DNA from: Corylus avellana
Taxonomy: Eukaryota > Streptophyta > Magnoliopsida > Fagales > Betulaceae
Reading direction: 5' to 3'
Assembly: GCF_901000735.1 (NCBI RefSeq)
Contig: NC_081543.1
Location: 23,827,515-23,891,514, forward strand
DNA length: 64,000 bases
Each line of letters starts with the position of its first letter. Position 1 is the first letter of the stretch. The notes under the pieces were generated by a model. The model was not told the DNA's origin and did not search any database. It worked only from the letters and a program-made list of their open reading frames with translations. Below, piece after piece: positions 46,617 to 58,543 of this stretch. Position numbers and translations under genes: made by a program.

Positions 46617-49097
46617 TCACTCACTTCCCCATTTTTTCAAAACTCTCTCTTTGGCAGAAATATCGCTGTAGCCATCCTTCTTCGACATATGAAAATCAAC
46701 ATGACTATCTGGAGTTGTCTTTCCTAAGATTCTTGATGTTATGATAGCAAGTGCATTTCTTGTTCCTCGTAAGGCATACAGCAATGGGTTGAAGATGACA
46801 GCAAGCATCACTTCACCTTTTGCAACTATGAGATACTGCAAAACATTATGTATGAGAATGGTATTTTTGACACTGGCATTATGCAAAAACTTTTAAATGG
46901 TAAAAGAAGGAAACTGCTTACCATGACTATGATTCCTAATACAGCGAGAATTGCTTGTTGTGCTTCTTGCCAGAAATGGTCACCATTGGACCAACCAAAC
47001 CGTCGACCCCATCCAAACCAACCACCTCCACCAGCATCACCACCTCCACCCACCTCCTCTCTCCTCTTAATTTCCTTGTTCCATTTCTCAAATTCATTTT
47101 TCTTTTCACCAAGTGCACTTTCTAATGCTTTCCTAGCTTGTTCCTGCAACCATAGATACAGCAAAGCTAAATTGATCCTGGAGGAGATAAACCAGCATTA
47201 TAGAAAATTATATTTCACAATGAAGTGCTCAGGCTTTATTGTCCTCCCCACACAAGATGGAGCAGACTAGGTCAACATATCGTAAACAACTCAGATTGGG
47301 GGAAAGAGATGCCCGTGAGTTCAATGCAGCAGAACTATCAGGAACAAATTCCAATTAAATCTACAATGTGCAGTTTTTTGACAACCCCATATCCTTATAA
47401 TGTGCAGTTTTTTTTTTTTTTGACAAACCCAAGGAAACCTTGTTCCAACTACATTGGGTTGGCAGCATGTTGGCCATCAATCATATCTAAAACCATATCC
47501 TATGTCTAATTCTGCTGCTCATGCCTCATTGCTATTCATGTTGGCCGTGAATTAGCACACTGTTATTCATGAATAACCCAAACATAAATTAAATTTCAGG
47601 ATAGAATTAATGGGGCAAGTTAAATTTCAGGATATAGAATTATGGGACTTGATTAATTAAGAATTATGCAATGCTGCTTTACACTTGGCATAACCTATAT
47701 TTTTCTCAAGGCTGGGGCAATCCAAGTCGTAACACTCTAGACACAACAAGAGCAGATCATACCATCATGTGCACCTTGTTCTCTGATGAACCTTTCCTAC
47801 TTATAAGTTATACCCACCTTTTTTTCTCAAGGCAGGGCCAATCCAAATCATGACACTCCAGACACAACAAGGGCAGATCATAACACCATGTGCACCTTGT
47901 TCTCTGGTGAACCTTTCCCACAATCCCCGTTATAAGGAAACAGAATCTGGCTTTACAAACCTGGCTGCCATTGGAAACTAAACTTGTTCATCTACTATAT
48001 GCACCAAGGACTGCAACATCAAAATTGTTGGATTGGTAGAAGTTAACAAAAATTATGGCAATAGGGGCCCAAGATAAATGTTGAGGAATCAAGAGATTAC
48101 AAATGGAGATTACTTTTTTTTTTGATAAATAATTACAAATGGAGATTACTCTGGAGTTGGTGAGGGTTATTCATCATTTTAGTGGCAGACTGCACCTTTG
48201 TATGTTAAATGATTTGCATGTATCATGTTTAGAACCTTATCCACTTCCTTTAAACCTTATCCAAACCCTTACAAATACGAGGAATAATATCCAAGGAATA
48301 AAGCAGTTAATGTATAAGGGAACCACTAAATGGGGCTCGATCAAATTCCTAACTAGTTCACGTACAAGGCAAGACCAGGACAGATATTACAAAGAAAGTC
48401 CAAAAATCTCTTCAAAAGTTTGATTTTTCAGACTTCTTGGCTTAAAATACCCAGTTGGGTTTACAAAACTGAATTTGTCTCAAGATGCCCAAAACGGGAC
48501 CAGGGTATCGCTGGAATAATATCCAACTTAATCCAAGGAATATAGCAGTTCATGTACAAGGGAAACACTAAATGGGGCTCGATCAAATTTCTAACCAGTT
48601 CATGTACAAGGCAAGTCCACCATAGACATTACAAATAAAGTAAAAAAAAAAAAAAAAAATCCTCATCAAAAGTTTGATTTTTAAGAACACAATTCAAGAA
48701 GCCCAAAACGGGACCAGGGTTCTCATTTCCAAGCGAAATGAAAAACTTCAGGAAACCCCATTGAACTCAAAACAGCATCTTTCAAGCTTTCGCACTATCA
48801 AATTTCCGCTATAACCATAAACTTTAGCAGTATACCCAGAAACGTTCCTCAGTAACCAAACACGTAAAAAGAATACACATAAAAAATACAAAGTTTAAGT
48901 ACCTCTCTCCGGTTGTCAGAGAAAAGGCAAGAAAATCTGCCGTTACAATTGAGTTTCTGCTGCAGAGAACTCCATGTCTGGTTCACAATCTCATGGCGAG
49001 TCAACGAGGTGTATTGGGTACGAGGTGATTCAGAACGAGTCGAGAACGATTTAGAGATGGTTCGATTTGGTGCGCTTAGGTTCAGAACCTGAGCCAT
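46617..49097 (-). CDS. Chloroplast-targeted two-helix membrane protein, uncharacterised family
   Basis: Three exons on the minus strand, 49097-48903, 47143-46922 and 46835-46617, all phase 0 and GT-AG, encoding 211 residues. Exon 1 is a Ser/Thr/Arg-rich, acid-poor N-terminus (MAQVLNLSAPNRTISKSFST) typical of a chloroplast transit peptide. Exon 2 has a charged helix (about residues 66-95) and a Gly/Trp-rich segment (GGGGWFGWGRRFGWSNGDHF), then a hydrophobic stretch QQAILAVLGIIVM. Exon 3 adds YLIVAKGEVMLAVIFNPLLYALRG. I recall a similar Arabidopsis chloroplast inner-envelope protein (At1g42960) but could not check it. The function is unknown. Intron 1 is long (1759 bp) and full of local duplications. 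ATG 49097 is the only good start. Confidence 0.85.
47701..47922. repeat. Tandem duplication in intron 1 of the chloroplast-protein gene
   Basis: A ~100-bp unit starting TTTTCTCAAGGCTGGGGCAA at 47701-47801 is repeated at 47822-47922 at roughly 90% identity. Confidence 0.85.
48096..48150. repeat. Tiny retroposed insertion with 19-bp target duplication
   Basis: ATTACAAATGGAGATTACT occurs at 48096-48114 and 48132-48150 around a 17-base poly(T)GATAAATA insert, resembling a very short 5'-truncated retroposon tail on the minus strand. Confidence 0.6.
48281..48720. repeat. Second tandem duplication in intron 1
   Basis: Unit GGAATAATATCCAAGG...AAAACGGGACCAGGG at 48281-48511 is repeated at 48512-48720, diverged, with a poly(A) run in the second copy. 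A degenerate piece of the same unit is found again at 59161-59206 and 59725-59783. Confidence 0.8.
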
Positions 49098-49221
49098 GGT
49101 TTTTTCGCACTCCACTCCCCGCTGGTATTAGAACTTTGGAGTAAATGAAATACAGTGTGAGATGAAGGGGTTTTGTTTTTTGTTTTTGTTTTTTTGTGTT
49201 TTTTTTGTGTTTTTTTTTTTT

Positions 49222-49559
49222 GGTTAAAGTCACTTTGCCTCTTCAACTTTTAGGTTTTTCAATTCGAACTCTAATGTTTAAAAATTGGCAATATACCCCT
49301 TAATGTTTCAAAAATTTTCAATTTAGACAATCTGTTACTAATTTCCGTCTAATTGGACGAAAATTTAAAAATAAAGAAAAAAAAGCCTTAAGAGTATTTA
49401 CATAATTTCATAGATTTCTGTCTAATTAGACGGAAATTAGTAAAGGAAGGTTTGAATTGAAATTTTTTGAAACATTAGGGAGGTACATTACCAATTTTTA
49501 AACATTGGGGTTCGAATTAAAAAACTCATGAAACTTCAAAGGGTAAAGTAAATTTAACC
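49222..49559. mobile_element. Palindromic MITE
   Basis: GGTTAAAGTCACTTTGCC at the left and (reverse complement) GGGTTAAATTTACTTTACCC at the right. Inner arms match around AATTCGAACTCTAATGTTTA and the CCGTCTAATTAGACGG-type centre. The insert site is within T-rich sequence, so the target duplication is ambiguous. Confidence 0.6.
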
Positions 49560-50236
49560 CTTTTTTCGGTTGATTTTTGGGGAAAATATTTTTCAAAAAT
49601 ATTTTTTTAAAATTTTTTTTTTTAATGTTTGATATAAACGAAAATTTTGATAGGAAAATATTCTTTAAGTTGCCTAAAATAGTTTTTTTTTATTGTTTTT
49701 TTTTTTCTTAAACCATTTTTTGAGTTTGAACTTCTCATTTTCGTATATACTTTCTTATATGCTATCGGTCACTGTCGGAATATGCCATCTAAGTTCCTCA
49801 AAAGTCATCGGATGATTTTTTGCATGAGTTAAATACTAAAAAAATATTTTTAGCTGAAATTGTTTTCTTGAAAATTGAAATTTAGTTGAGAAAATATTTC
49901 ATAAAGTCATCCTAAAGGGACTAAAGATCCTAGGTATCATAACATGGCATCTTTGATGTGTTTATAGACGTTTTTTCTCCCCTTTTTGTGCATGTGTTTA
50001 TAGTCACTTTTCGTTTTCATTGAATATTTAAAAGAATAATTATACATACTACACTCATCTCATTCCAATTTTATTGGGTTATGTGGCGGTATCCATAAGC
50101 TCTTTGATTTTTTTATTTTATTTTTTATGATGATTCCAACTTTGACATTGGGTTTGTTAGTTTATGTTATTATGGAGGTCCATTAAGCCAAAACAGGAAA
50201 AACTGAGAAACAAAGATGGAAGAAGCCTACTCAAGG
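49560..50236. other. AT-rich spacer
   Basis: Long A/T tracts and a GGAAAATATT-rich part that may be a worn hAT MITE. No gene seen. Confidence 0.3.
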
Positions 50237-50672
50237 GGTAAACAAAGTTAATTGGGATGTTGCTATTGGTGCTACTTCCTTCCAAGATGATGGGAGTGAG
50301 AGTGATAGTGAGGGATGCGGAAGGAACTGTGCGGGCAGCTATGTGCACCATTGTGCCTTTTATAACTGACCCATCAATAGTAAAGGCAATAGTAGCATGG
50401 AAGGCGGTGGGTTTTTGCCAAAATCTAGGTCTTCAACGGATCTTTTTGGATGACGATGCGCTTGAAGTTGTGAATAATTTGAAACAAGAATATTGTTGGA
50501 ATCGATATGGCCAATTAATAGAAGATACTCGAGTTATTCTCAACCGCTTGTAGTTTTGGGCTGTTGGGCATGTAGGAAGGGAGGCAAATGAAGTAGCTCA
50601 TTGTTTAGCAAAAGTAGCTCTTGAACAATCTATGGTGTGTATCCAGAATATTGTACTTACAAAACAAGAATT
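50237..50672 (+). pseudogene. RNase H-like (RVT_3-type) fragment
   Basis: The sequence reads KVNWDVAIG, then after a frame change GVRVIVRDAEGTVRAAM, AWKAVGFCQNLGLQRIFLDD and, after a TAG at 50551, FWAVGHVGREANEVAHCLAKVA. These are the ordered blocks of the plant RNase H type domain found at the end of some LINE polyproteins and as stand-alone genes. The frameshift and stop make it a pseudogene. No reverse transcriptase precedes it. Confidence 0.75.
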
Positions 50673-50814
50673 TTCGGTTTGATTTTATAAGACATACTCT
50701 ATTCAAAATAATTACAGAGTATTACAATAGAATTAAACAATACTTCTTATCTCCTTAAATTTCTCATCTTCTAGTATTTCAACTCATAAGCCCAATTTCC
50801 GCAAGTATTGGCGT

Positions 50815-51700
50815 ATGAGAATAACTTCCAAGACCTTTGTGCCCTCCAGTAACGACTTGACAAATCAACGAAGAACACTTTAAGGAAAATAAGCAAAAAC
50901 ACTAAATTTTTATTCTCATATAAAAACCCTTCCTTCACTTTTCCTATTCATCTACCCAGCCATGCACCACAATGCTGCCGCCGGACATGCCGCCGGCGGC
51001 GACCATGGATCCGGCCAACACAGACAACGTCGTCTAAGATGCCGGCCAGCCCACTCACTTCTTCTGCCGCTCATCCCCCGCCACTTTCCTCCACAATGTT
51101 TATAAATTATAAGAGTATAGTATCAATCAAAAAATTCAAAGGAAAATTTTATTTAGGATTAGGGGCTGATTGAGTCTCTAAATTTCTCAGTGAATGAAGA
51201 AATTATTGATTGTGCATTAGTCAGTTAAGTAAGCGTGGGTTAATTGTGGGTTGTTTCATAGGTAAAGGAGACGTTATAGCGAGAGAGGAGCTGCTGAATT
51301 AGCAAAGATCATTGTAGGGTTGTTGAGGATTGCCACTTGATTGGGGTAGATGAATAACAAAGATAATTGTGGGTAGATGGATCTCTGAGACGGTAGCTTC
51401 TATCTTGGCAGCACCTTGAGGTTCAAGAGTAAGCTTCCCTGCAACGCAATATCGTCAACTTCTATAGTGGGTTGGCCGAGTGTCATATGTGCTGGCCAGA
51501 TCTGTGGCTGCGGCATGTCCAGTGGCAGCGTCTTGGTGGCTGGGTAGATGAATAGAAAAGGTTTACTTTCAAGGATATGAGAATAAAAATTCAGTGTTTT
51601 TACTTATTTGTCTTACAATATTCTACGCTGAGTTGTCAAGTCCTTATTGGAGAGCACAAAGGTCTTGGTTTGTGCCAAGACCTTATAGAAGTTATTCTCT
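50815..51700. repeat. Large inverted repeat with ~180-bp arms
   Basis: The left arm 50815-51000 and the right arm 51510-51700 match in opposite orientation, with shared words such as GACTTGACAA, AATTTTTATTCTCATAT, CTATTCATCTACCCAGCCA and GGACATGCCGC. About 500 bp of non-coding sequence lies between. No TSD was found. It could be a foldback element or two LTR pieces in opposite orientation. Confidence 0.65.
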
Positions 51701-51761
51701 TGGAGTATACATTGAAAGTTAATAAGTTATGTATAAGATGAAAATAAAGAAGATAAATTTT

Positions 51762-52187
51762 GGGGAAAAAACATTTTCCCCCCTGAACTATCTACCCATT
51801 TCCACTTTGACCTCCAATGTTTAAAAAGTGACACTTGACCCCCTCCTCCCCCAAAACCTTCCAAATTGTTGCAATTCGACCATTCTAACTTTTTTTTTTT
51901 CCAAAATGCCTCCATCCAAAGTTAAAAAAATAAGCAAATAAATAAAAATTAAGGGGTGGCCGGCCAACCCAGTTAGGCCAAAGCCACCCCAGACCAAACA
52001 CCCCTTAATTTTTATTTATTTTTTTTTTTTTCAACTTGGGATGGGGGCATTTTGGGAAAAAAAAAAAAGTCAGAATGGTCAAATTGCAACAATTTGGAAG
52101 TTTGGGGGGTCAAGTTTCACTTTTTAAATATTGGAAGTCAAAGTGCAAATGTGTGGATAGTTCAGGGGGGTAAAATGTATTTTTCCC
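51762..52187. mobile_element. Mutator-type MITE with GGGTGGCC core
   Basis: Ends GGGGAAAAAACATTTTCCCC and (reverse complement) GGGAAAAATACATTTTACCC. A perfect 9-bp target duplication ATAAATTTT is at 51753-51761 and 52188-52196. The centre contains GGGGTGGCCGGCC and GCCACCCC. 426 bp. Confidence 0.8.
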
Positions 52188-52196
52188 ATAAATTTT

Positions 52197-52857
52197 TATT
52201 TTTTTTGAAGCAGGATAAATCTTTTTATTATTATTATTATTTTTTTAAGCAAGAACATAAAGTTAAGAATCAAAGTCTGAATAGATCATGAGCCAATTAA
52301 ATGCATGACCAAATCAAATTCTCATATTGATAACATTGTAGATAATATTTGTTTATAACAATTAAAATAGAACATAAATTTCCTCCAAACCAGTTTGAAG
52401 GAAATTTTCTCCAACCAACTTCAATAAGTGTCAAGTGTCATCTCTATGTTTTTTTTTTTTAATATTCTTAACAGTCATTTATTGTCATTCTACTAACCTA
52501 TGAATCCAAACATTAATTTTTGAGAAACTCAAAGATGTTGAATAACATTTGTGTCAAACTAAGGAAATTTGTGTCCATTAAAATAACAATTTCATACAAT
52601 TTTATTTTATTTTTTAAAAAATTCTTAATTTTATCTTCTCCATCTCCATTTAAGGCATATTTTTCAAGAACACAAAGTCAATTTAATTTATAGTTTCAGT
52701 CATTCAATCATTCTACACTTTGTGATCCAAAGCAGGTTTAGCACTTGGAGAGAAGCCCAAGAATCTCCGAGGCTGATTTGAGAATAGCTAATCTCCAAGA
52801 AATCTTATACTAAATAATCATTTCCATGCCTTATATCTTATATAGAACTAACCCATC
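52197..52857. other. AT-rich spacer
   Basis: No gene or defined repeat recognised; A/T tracts and ATT repeats. Confidence 0.3.
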
Positions 52858-54195
52858 AACTCAAGTAGGGTTGGCAATTTTGACACGACCCGCGAACCCG
52901 ACACAAAGTTAGTAGGTATTGGGTTTAGGCTTATCGGGTTCAGGTCTACCCAATTAAGACCCGACTAAATTCGTGTCTGGCGGGTTAACCCGCAAGACCT
53001 ATTTAATTTTTTTTTTTTTTTTTTTTTAAAAAAAAACTAAGTTAACCTAACCGGCTAACCCTAACCTTTCATCTCTTCACTCTTCTCTTCGTCTCTTCTT
53101 AGTTCACTCACTCACACGGTCACACCCAGTGTTGCCATTGACCCAAGCGGGCAAAGCGTCGCCACTCCCTCTCCCTCCTGCGACTCCCATCTCCCTCTCA
53201 TCCCAAAATCTCACTCCACACGGTCACACCCGTGACCCCATAGGCCCCACCCAAGCCGGTGGCTGTCTCTCCCTCGGCTCACATCTCCCTCTCTCATCTA
53301 AAAAAAAATCTCACTCACCTGATCCACCCACAGCCCAAACCGGCGACTATCTTTCCCTCTCCCTCTCCCTCTCGGCTCTATCTCCCTCTCTCAGCTAAAA
53401 ATCTCTGTGTTGCGCCTCTTCTCCCTGTGGTGGATGGTGTCACGGACTCACAGTGGTCATCTGACTCATCTCTGCGCCTCTTTCTCCATTAACCCAACTC
53501 AGCCGCGCCTCTCTCTCTCCACTCTGTATTCAGTATGGCGGTATGTCTCTGACTCTCTCTATCTCTTGCTTTGATTATTATTATTATTATTGTTATTATT
53601 ATTATTTTAGATTTTACTGGTTGTCTTTTTTTTTTTTTGCATTTTTTGTGTGTACACTGTAAATACTGATAATGTATGATTTGTATAATGTATAATGCAT
53701 TTTTTGGTTGTCTTTAGATGGTTTGTTGGCTGGGTAGAGACTAGAGAGTTATAGGCATGATTTGGTATGCTTGTTTTTAGACGGTTTGTTGGCTAGGTAG
53801 AGACTAGTAAGTATTAATCTATCTTCTACTTTGTTGATTATATAGGGCTCAGAATAAGCTTTGATGTGGCTAGAATTTGATAAACATTTTATGTAGATAA
53901 TCAAAGTGAAATATTCCTAAAGTTGAAACTTGAAAGCCTTAGAAATTTGGAATAACAGAGAGGAAGTGTTTGAAATTAGTATTTATCTATTTGGATATTG
54001 TCTTTAAAATATAGTACACAAATTAAAAGAAGATGATCTATGGAGGAAGTGTTTGAATGATGTAAAGTGCATCAATGGCAAAATAAAGCATGTATTTAAT
54101 ACGCACCAAATTTTTGACATGTAATTGTTATATAGTCATTGAATCTTATTAAACTAGTTGATAGCATATACTTTAACTAATTATTATGGGTGTAG

Positions 54196-56469
54196 ATGAC
54201 TAATGAAGAAATTGTTCAAGATCCATTCGAGTCATTCGAAATTGACAATGATGTTGTTGAAATAAATTCACTAGAAGATGACTCTGTTTCTATGGGAAGT
54301 AAGAAAAAGGGAAAGAATCATAGGAATACCTCAGTTGTTTGGCAATATTATGATATCATTCCTAATGCTGATCCAAATGACCCGGAGGTATGGGCAAAAT
54401 GCAAGATGTGTGGTAATAAATATAGGGCTCGAAGTTCATATGGAACTGAAAATTTAAGAAAGCATAGTAAAAATTGCGAGGGGAGAAACACTCATGATGT
54501 TGGGCAAATGCTTTTAGCTGGAAAAGCAAGATCTCTGGGGATAAATGACTCTAAATTTGATCCTAAAAGATATAGAAAATTGTTGGTTGCTTCGGTTATT
54601 AAGCATGATTTGCCTTTTTCATATGTTGAATATGATGGTGTAAGAGAAGTACATCAGTACTTGCGTGGTGATGTACCATTTATCTCTAGAAATACTGCTA
54701 AGGCTGATTTGGTTAAGATGCATTTGAGGGAGAAACAAAGGGTTAAATCTATGTTGAATGCTTGTCCTGTGAGGATTTGTTTAACATCAGATTTGTGAAC
54801 TTCTTTGGCAACTGATGGGTATATGTGTCTTACTGCACATTTTATTCACAAAGATTGGGTCTTAACTAAGAGGGTGTTAAACTTTTCATTTATTCCCCCA
54901 CCACATAATGGTATATCTTTGTCTGATGTTATATATAATTTGCTACAAGAGTGGGGGATTGAGAACAAGATTTTCAGTATAACATTGGATAATGCTTCTT
55001 CCAATGATATTTGTATTGGGTTCTTAAAAGATAAATTGAACAGGAAAAAAGTCCTTCCTTGTGATGGTGAGTTCTTTCATATGTGTTGTTGTGCTCACAT
55101 TCTTAATTTGATAGTTCAAGATGGATTGAAAGAGATCAATAATGCTATCCAAAAGGTTCAAGATAGCGTGAAGTATGTTAGGGGATCACAAGTGCGAAAA
55201 CAAAGTTTTTTTCAAGCAATGAATCAAATGTCATTGGACAGTCATAAAGGGTTAAAACAAGATGTGCTAAACAGATGGAATTCTACATATCTGATGCTTG
55301 AGAGTGCCATTTACTATAGGCGTGCTTTTAGTTATTTGGAGATGACTGATAAAAACTATAAACATTGTCTTACTGCACTTGAGTGGGAAAGGTGGATAAT
55401 ATCAAAAGTTTTTTAGCTTACTTTTACCAAGCTACATGTGCTTTTTTTGGTACTAAGTATCCCACTGCCAGCTTATACTTTCCTGTGATTGCCATGATTT
55501 ATGTGAGCTTGAAGGAAGACCTTGTGAGTGAAGATGAGCATAAGAGTTTAATGGCAACTCAAATGCTCTCTAAATTTGAGAAATATTGGTTGGAATTCAA
55601 TGAAGTGTTGGCCGTTGCAGTTATCTTAGATCCTCGTTACAAGCTTCATCTTGTAAATTATTACTATACGAAGATCTATGAAGTTATGAATTATACACAG
55701 TATGTGAATGTTCATAATAAATTAAAGAACCTTTTTATGGAGTATAGTGCTTATTCTATACCTAGTTCAAGCTCCATAACTATTCAGCAGCCCCAAGTAA
55801 CTCGAGCAACACTACCTTGGGAACAGGTGAATAATATCATTGATTTCTTATCTTTTTAGTAACTTAGTATATAATATTTTTAGTAACTTAGTAACTTAGT
55901 ATATAATCTTTTTAATACTTTTAATTATTTATGTTTATATTCTTTCTTTTTCATGTAAGAATATTCGGCATTTGGTGGAGTCGATGTTAATTCACAAAAG
56001 AATCAATTGAAAATTTATTTGGAGAAACCTAGGTCTGTGGCTGTGAATGATTCATTTGACATCCTTTCATTTTGGAAAGGAAATGAATTTCGTTATCCTG
56101 AAGTAACTGCAATGGCTTGTGATGTTTTGAGTATTCATGTTTCTATGATTGCTTCAAAATCCACTTTAGTATTGTGGACGTGTGATTGATCAATATAGGA
56201 GCTCACTCAAGCCTGATATTGTTGAGACATTAATTTGCACTAGAGATTGGTTATATGGAGATCAAGGTAATATTATTTATTTGCATATTTAATTTTTTCA
56301 TTTACTTGTATTATTTTTTAACTACACTATAATAATACTAATTCCTCTTTATTTTTTTGATATAGCACAAATGAAGTTGGATAGCATAGAAGATGAAGTT
56401 TTGACAACTGATGTTAATTCTTGTGACATTCCAAATTCATCTGGAGCACAATCTGCTAATATTTCTTGA
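54196..56469 (+). pseudogene. hAT transposase (BED finger, RICESLEEPER/DAYSLEEPER-like), broken
   Basis: ATG 54196 follows a TAG acceptor; a tiny upstream exon ATGGCG|GTATGT at 53534 is possible. A BED zinc finger lies at about residues 45-97 (C69, C72, H90, C94). The RNase H-like core follows with FSITLDNASSND, CCAHILNLIVQDG and VLNRWNSTYLML. The C-terminal hAT dimerisation region (FDILSFWKGNEFRYPE) is at about 56055. It is broken by a TGA at 54796 and frame changes near 55390 and 56150; introns are likely at about 55826-55960 and 56267-56365. The last stop is 56467-56469. Family role: cuts and rejoins hAT ends in the nucleus. This copy could not act. Confidence 0.88.
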
Positions 56470-56571
56470 AATATTAACTTTATTTAGTTCATATTTTGTA
56501 ATGACTAATGATGATGGCTCATGAAAACCTTATTTAGTTATTTTGTTTAGAATCTAATGATGATGGATTAT

Positions 56572-56802
56572 GTTAACTATTGTCTATATGCAAAGGAACT
56601 TGTAAAAGTTCAGTAGGATGATATGTAGTGTGCTTAAATATGCTGATATGTTAACTATTGTCTATATGCAAAGGAACTTGTAAAAGTTCGGTAGGATGAT
56701 ATGTAGTGTGCTTAATATGTTGATATGTTAACTATTGTCTATATGCAAAGGAACTTGTAAAAGTTTAGTAGGATGATATAAATTGTGCTTAATATGTTGA
56801 TA
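56572..56802. repeat. Three tandem ~77-bp repeats inside the hAT element
   Basis: Units start GTTAACTATTGTCTATATGC at 56572, 56650 and 56727, with few differences among them. They lie between transposase and right end. Confidence 0.9.
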
Positions 56803-57239
56803 CAAAGTTTCCAATGGAATATTCTCAAAGCTCATGTTACAGCTATTAATGCAAATATGAAGTCGGTTTTAGTCCAAAGTCCAACCATATCTTAAAATTT
56901 TAATACAAAGTCCAAAACATTATCCTATGTGAATTATTTTTCGAATTTTGATTAAGGGATTTTTTTAAACTGGTCGTGTCGTGTCGGGTCGTGTTACTTG
57001 TTTAGTGCATGGGTCATGTCGGGTTACCCGAATATTTTCCGTGTCATAATCGTGTTAGACCCGCTAACCCATTTAGCTAAACAGGTCGTGTTCATGTCTT
57101 GGGTAATCGGGTCACAGGTCTTAGCGGGTCATAATCGTGTCTACTCGATTACCCATTTTGCCAACCCTAAACTCAAGCCTAACTATTAGGGCATTACTCA
57201 CCAAAGGCTTTGACCCACTAACCTAATATGTTCATTACA

Positions 57240-57435
57240 CTTAAGGAGCCCCTACTATTATATTTAGGGCTCGTAAAACAGGTACCTGACATGACCCGTT
57301 TACGACATGTTTATCCTATACATGTATTTTTATAATAAGGTTCTTCTAGGGGTCATAAAGAATAGTTACATACATAGGATAAATGAGTACCTGTTTATTT
57401 GCCAAGTACCTGCTTTGCCAACCCTAAAATTTATT
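57240..57435. other. Short hAT-like remnant
   Basis: TAGGGCTCGTAAAACAGGTA at about 57266 and TTTGCCAACCCTA near 57413-57425 resemble worn hAT ends; internal words (GTACCTG, CCTATACATG/CATAGGAT) are partly inverted. No target duplication was resolved. Confidence 0.35.
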
Positions 57436-57456
57436 TATATCCCTTTGGACCCTTAC

Positions 57457-57750
57457 ACCCCTGTCCAAACTATAATTAGCATACACAACTTCAGCCAAAA
57501 CAAGACATTGGAGTTAAATTCCTTCATATACACTAGTAGTAAGAGACGTTGGAATTGGACTATTGCTATTCAAATGGATAGTTTATTAGCGTGGATAAGA
57601 ATCTCGCCACTGCCCGAACAAATCCATATTCATCTTTCTCTAACCTTAAAAGGACCAGGTTATAATCATGGAATTATTTGCCTCCCACCGATTTCACATA
57701 TTCTCTGCTGGGATGAAGAAATATACCGTGAAAACATGTGGTGGGGATAG
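57457..57750 (+). pseudogene. F-box/DUF295-type gene fragment
   Basis: Nucleotide similarity to the F-box gene at 63520 over its middle part: ATTAGCATACACAACTTCAG / ATCAGCATACACAACCTCAG, then GCCAAAACAAGACAT, ATTAGCGTGGATA and GGAATTATTTGCCTCCCACC. The protein reads SIHNFSQNKTLELNSFI then, after compensating indels, NHGIICLPPISH. The F-box and ends are missing, so it is a pseudogene piece. Confidence 0.75.
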
Positions 57751-57891
57751 TTTAATGAAATATGGAGAGTTATCTTACCCATCACTATTTTAATTAGTGG
57801 TTATTTTTGTTTTTATCTCCAAGTCGCAGAATTAGTGTTTCTTTAGTTATCTTTATTTTAGTAGGAGTTATCTCCTAGTAGTTTATTTGTA

Positions 57892-58486
57892 GGGTAAAGT
57901 CCACATACTCTCCTCAAACTACTATCCAATTGATAATGTCCCCTCCAAACTATCAAAACATTGTCAATGTCTCCCCCAAGACTAGCAATAAGACAAAAAT
58001 GTCCCTATAAATTTCTTAATAAGACAAAAATACCCCTATAAATTAAAAAAAAATATATGATTTTCTTTAAAAAAAGGAAAAAATTTTAATTTAAAAATAA
58101 TATTAAAAAGAACAATTTTTTTAAAACAAAAATTTTTATTTTTTATTTTTTTAAAACGGAAAATTTTATTTAAAAAAAAAAACTTTTTTTTTTTATTTAG
58201 TTTAAAAAAAAATCATTTTATTAAACGAAAATTTTATTTTTTTTTTAAACATAAATTTTTATTTAAATAAAATTATAAAACAAAAATAAAAAAAAAATAA
58301 AAAAGTTTTTCCTAGAAGTTTTAGTTTTTTTTTTAAAAAAAAAAATTTACTAAGGGTAATTTCATCATTGGGGGGAATATTGACAATTTTTAGTTGTTTG
58401 GGGGGGGGGACATTGTCACAATTGAAAGTTTGGGAAAGACATTATCAATTGGGTGGTAGTTTGAGGGGGTTATGTGGACTTTCCCC
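57892..58486. mobile_element. Mutator-type MITE, complete
   Basis: GGGTAAAGTCCACATACTCT at the left and (reverse complement) GGGGAAAGTCCACATAACCC at the right. 9-bp target duplication TTATTTGTA at 57883-57891 and 58487-58495. The interior is A/T tracts. Same family as the element split by the LINE at 27773-33983. Confidence 0.85.
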
Positions 58487-58543
58487 TTATTTGTATTAAG
58501 AGAGTACTTTATCTTCAAGTAGAGGTAGGAATTTATCTCATGT

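Larger units (their letters stand above)
52866..57169 (+). mobile_element. hAT DNA transposon, complete ends, degraded transposase
   Basis: TAGGGTTGGCAA at the left and TTGCCAACCCTA at the right are perfect 12-bp inverted repeats, flanked by the 8-bp target duplication AACTCAAG (52858-52865 and 57170-57177). Subterminal regions on both sides are rich in ACCCG/CGGGT words, likely transposase-binding sites. The transposase region is 54196-56469. Total length is 4304 bp. Confidence 0.92.

Noticed and set aside
53129..53492. Open frames rich in Ser/Pro/Leu near the left part of the hAT element
   Set aside because: CT-rich leader sequence before the transposase; no domain and no similarity seen.
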